This document shows positions 63,679-64,000 of a stretch of 64,000 nt of DNA, one piece after another. Below the pieces are notes generated by a model, which saw only the letters and a program-made list of their open reading frames with translations, did no database searches and was not told the origin of the DNA. Positions within the stretch are counted from its first letter, which is position 1. The number at the start of each line of letters is the position of its first letter. The stretch is from Micromonospora craniellae (lineage in GTDB: Bacteria; Actinomycetota; Actinomycetes; Mycobacteriales; Micromonosporaceae): assembly GCF_014764405.1 (NCBI RefSeq), contig NZ_CP061725.1:5394001-5458000 (forward strand). Direction: 5' to 3'. The position numbers were made by a program, and so were the translations under genes.

Positions 63679-64000
63679 CGCTCTTTCCGTTCTGTGGGCC
63701 GCAGCGCGGCCAGGTTGCCGCCGGAGATCCGGCAGATGTCGGCCGCGAGGTCCATCGCCTCGCGGGCCAGATCGCGCCACCGCGTCGCGTCCAGGTCGAC
63801 GCCGTCCTCGGCGAAGCCGCACACCAGTCGGGCAAGGGTGGCGTCTCCCGCACCCATCGTGTCGACGACTGGTCCGGGCCGGTCCGGTACGGGTGCCGTC
63901 GCCACCACCCCGTCAGCCGCGTGCACCGACATGCCGTCGGCGGCCCGGGTCAGCACGACCACCCGTACCCCCGATCGCAGCAGCTCGGCCACGAACTGCT
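63675..64000 (-). CDS. PfkB family carbohydrate kinase (N-terminus beyond the window)
   Basis: The C-terminal 107 residues of a ribokinase/fructokinase-type sugar kinase are present. They have VRVVVLTRAADGMSVHAADG, the PfkB signature 2 VVDTMGAGDATLARLVCGF with the catalytic Asp of GAGD, and a terminal helix region. The frame is open to the right edge. It is translationally coupled to the mannitol dehydrogenase-family gene and probably phosphorylates the ketose that enzyme makes, for example fructose from mannitol; this is inferred. Confidence 0.88.
   Translation of the reverse strand, partial: QFVAELLRSGVRVVVLTRAADGMSVHAADGVVATAPVPDRPGPVVDTMGAGDATLARLVCGFAEDGVDLDATRWRDLAREAMDLAADICRISGGNLAALRPTERKER

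Overview
The window is a GC-rich actinobacterial chromosome segment. Gene content and order (uvrB, uvrA, uvrC; rapZ-yvcK-whiA; gap-pgk-tpi-secG-rbpA; tkt-tal-pgi-zwf-opcA-pgl; ctaB/ctaA; sufR-sufBD-Rieske-sufCSU-sufT) fit a filamentous actinomycete, most likely Micromonosporaceae (Micromonospora or Salinispora type). This rests on WhiA, OpcA, RbpA, a mycothiol-type MDMPI enzyme, a helix-turn-helix/DUF5753 regulator with a DUF397 partner, many GTG starts, and several promoters whose -10 box lies 6-7 nt before the start codon.

Layout. Positions 1-4.7 kb: the 5' part of a membrane-anchored protein of unknown function, uvrB, and an orphan DUF5753 regulator. 4.8-9.8 kb: a monooxygenase-like protein, the remains of a tyrosine phosphatase gene, a cytosolic beta-lactamase-like protein behind typA, and a DedA protein fused to a decayed PAP2 domain. 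9.9-18.9 kb: a secreted lytic transglycosylase, an MMPL exporter divergent from a MarR regulator, a CocE-type esterase, a phage-lysin-like protein, a cold shock protein, a second DedA protein, and an MBL/MDMPI pair. 18.9-31.4 kb: rsgA, uvrA, a broken Rieske gene, a large secreted penicillin-acylase-type hydrolase, uvrC, gene debris and recQ. 31.5-34.5 kb: an unknown protein, a DUF5753/DUF397 pair, long inverted repeats and an unknown anchored protein. 34.5-41.7 kb: rapZ-yvcK-whiA, then gap-pgk-tpi, secG and rbpA. 41.9-50.3 kb: a minus-strand pentose phosphate operon read tkt, tal, pgi, zwf, opcA, pgl. 50.6-54.1 kb: ctaB, a small unknown protein, an ATP-grasp protein and ctaA. 54.2-61 kb: sufR and the suf operon. 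61.2-64 kb: a two-domain rhodanese and part of a sugar-alcohol dehydrogenase/PfkB kinase operon.

Functional themes. All three UvrABC excision repair subunits lie within 29 kb but in separate units. The glycolytic and oxidative/non-oxidative pentose phosphate genes form two convergent blocks that supply NADPH and pentoses. Heme O and heme A synthases flank a two-gene unit of unknown function. The suf operon has a Rieske ferredoxin-like gene between sufD and sufC and is headed by its probable Fe-S-sensing repressor.

The most unusual features are: three gene remnants with recognisable deletions; a 57-bp palindromic element inserted in frame in pgk; a 13-bp-arm hairpin burying the pgi start codon together with a 19-codon ORF that links tal to pgi; a three-copy family of intergenic stem-loops with a conserved loop; and a 16-bp tandem repeat that starts at the rbpA stop codon.
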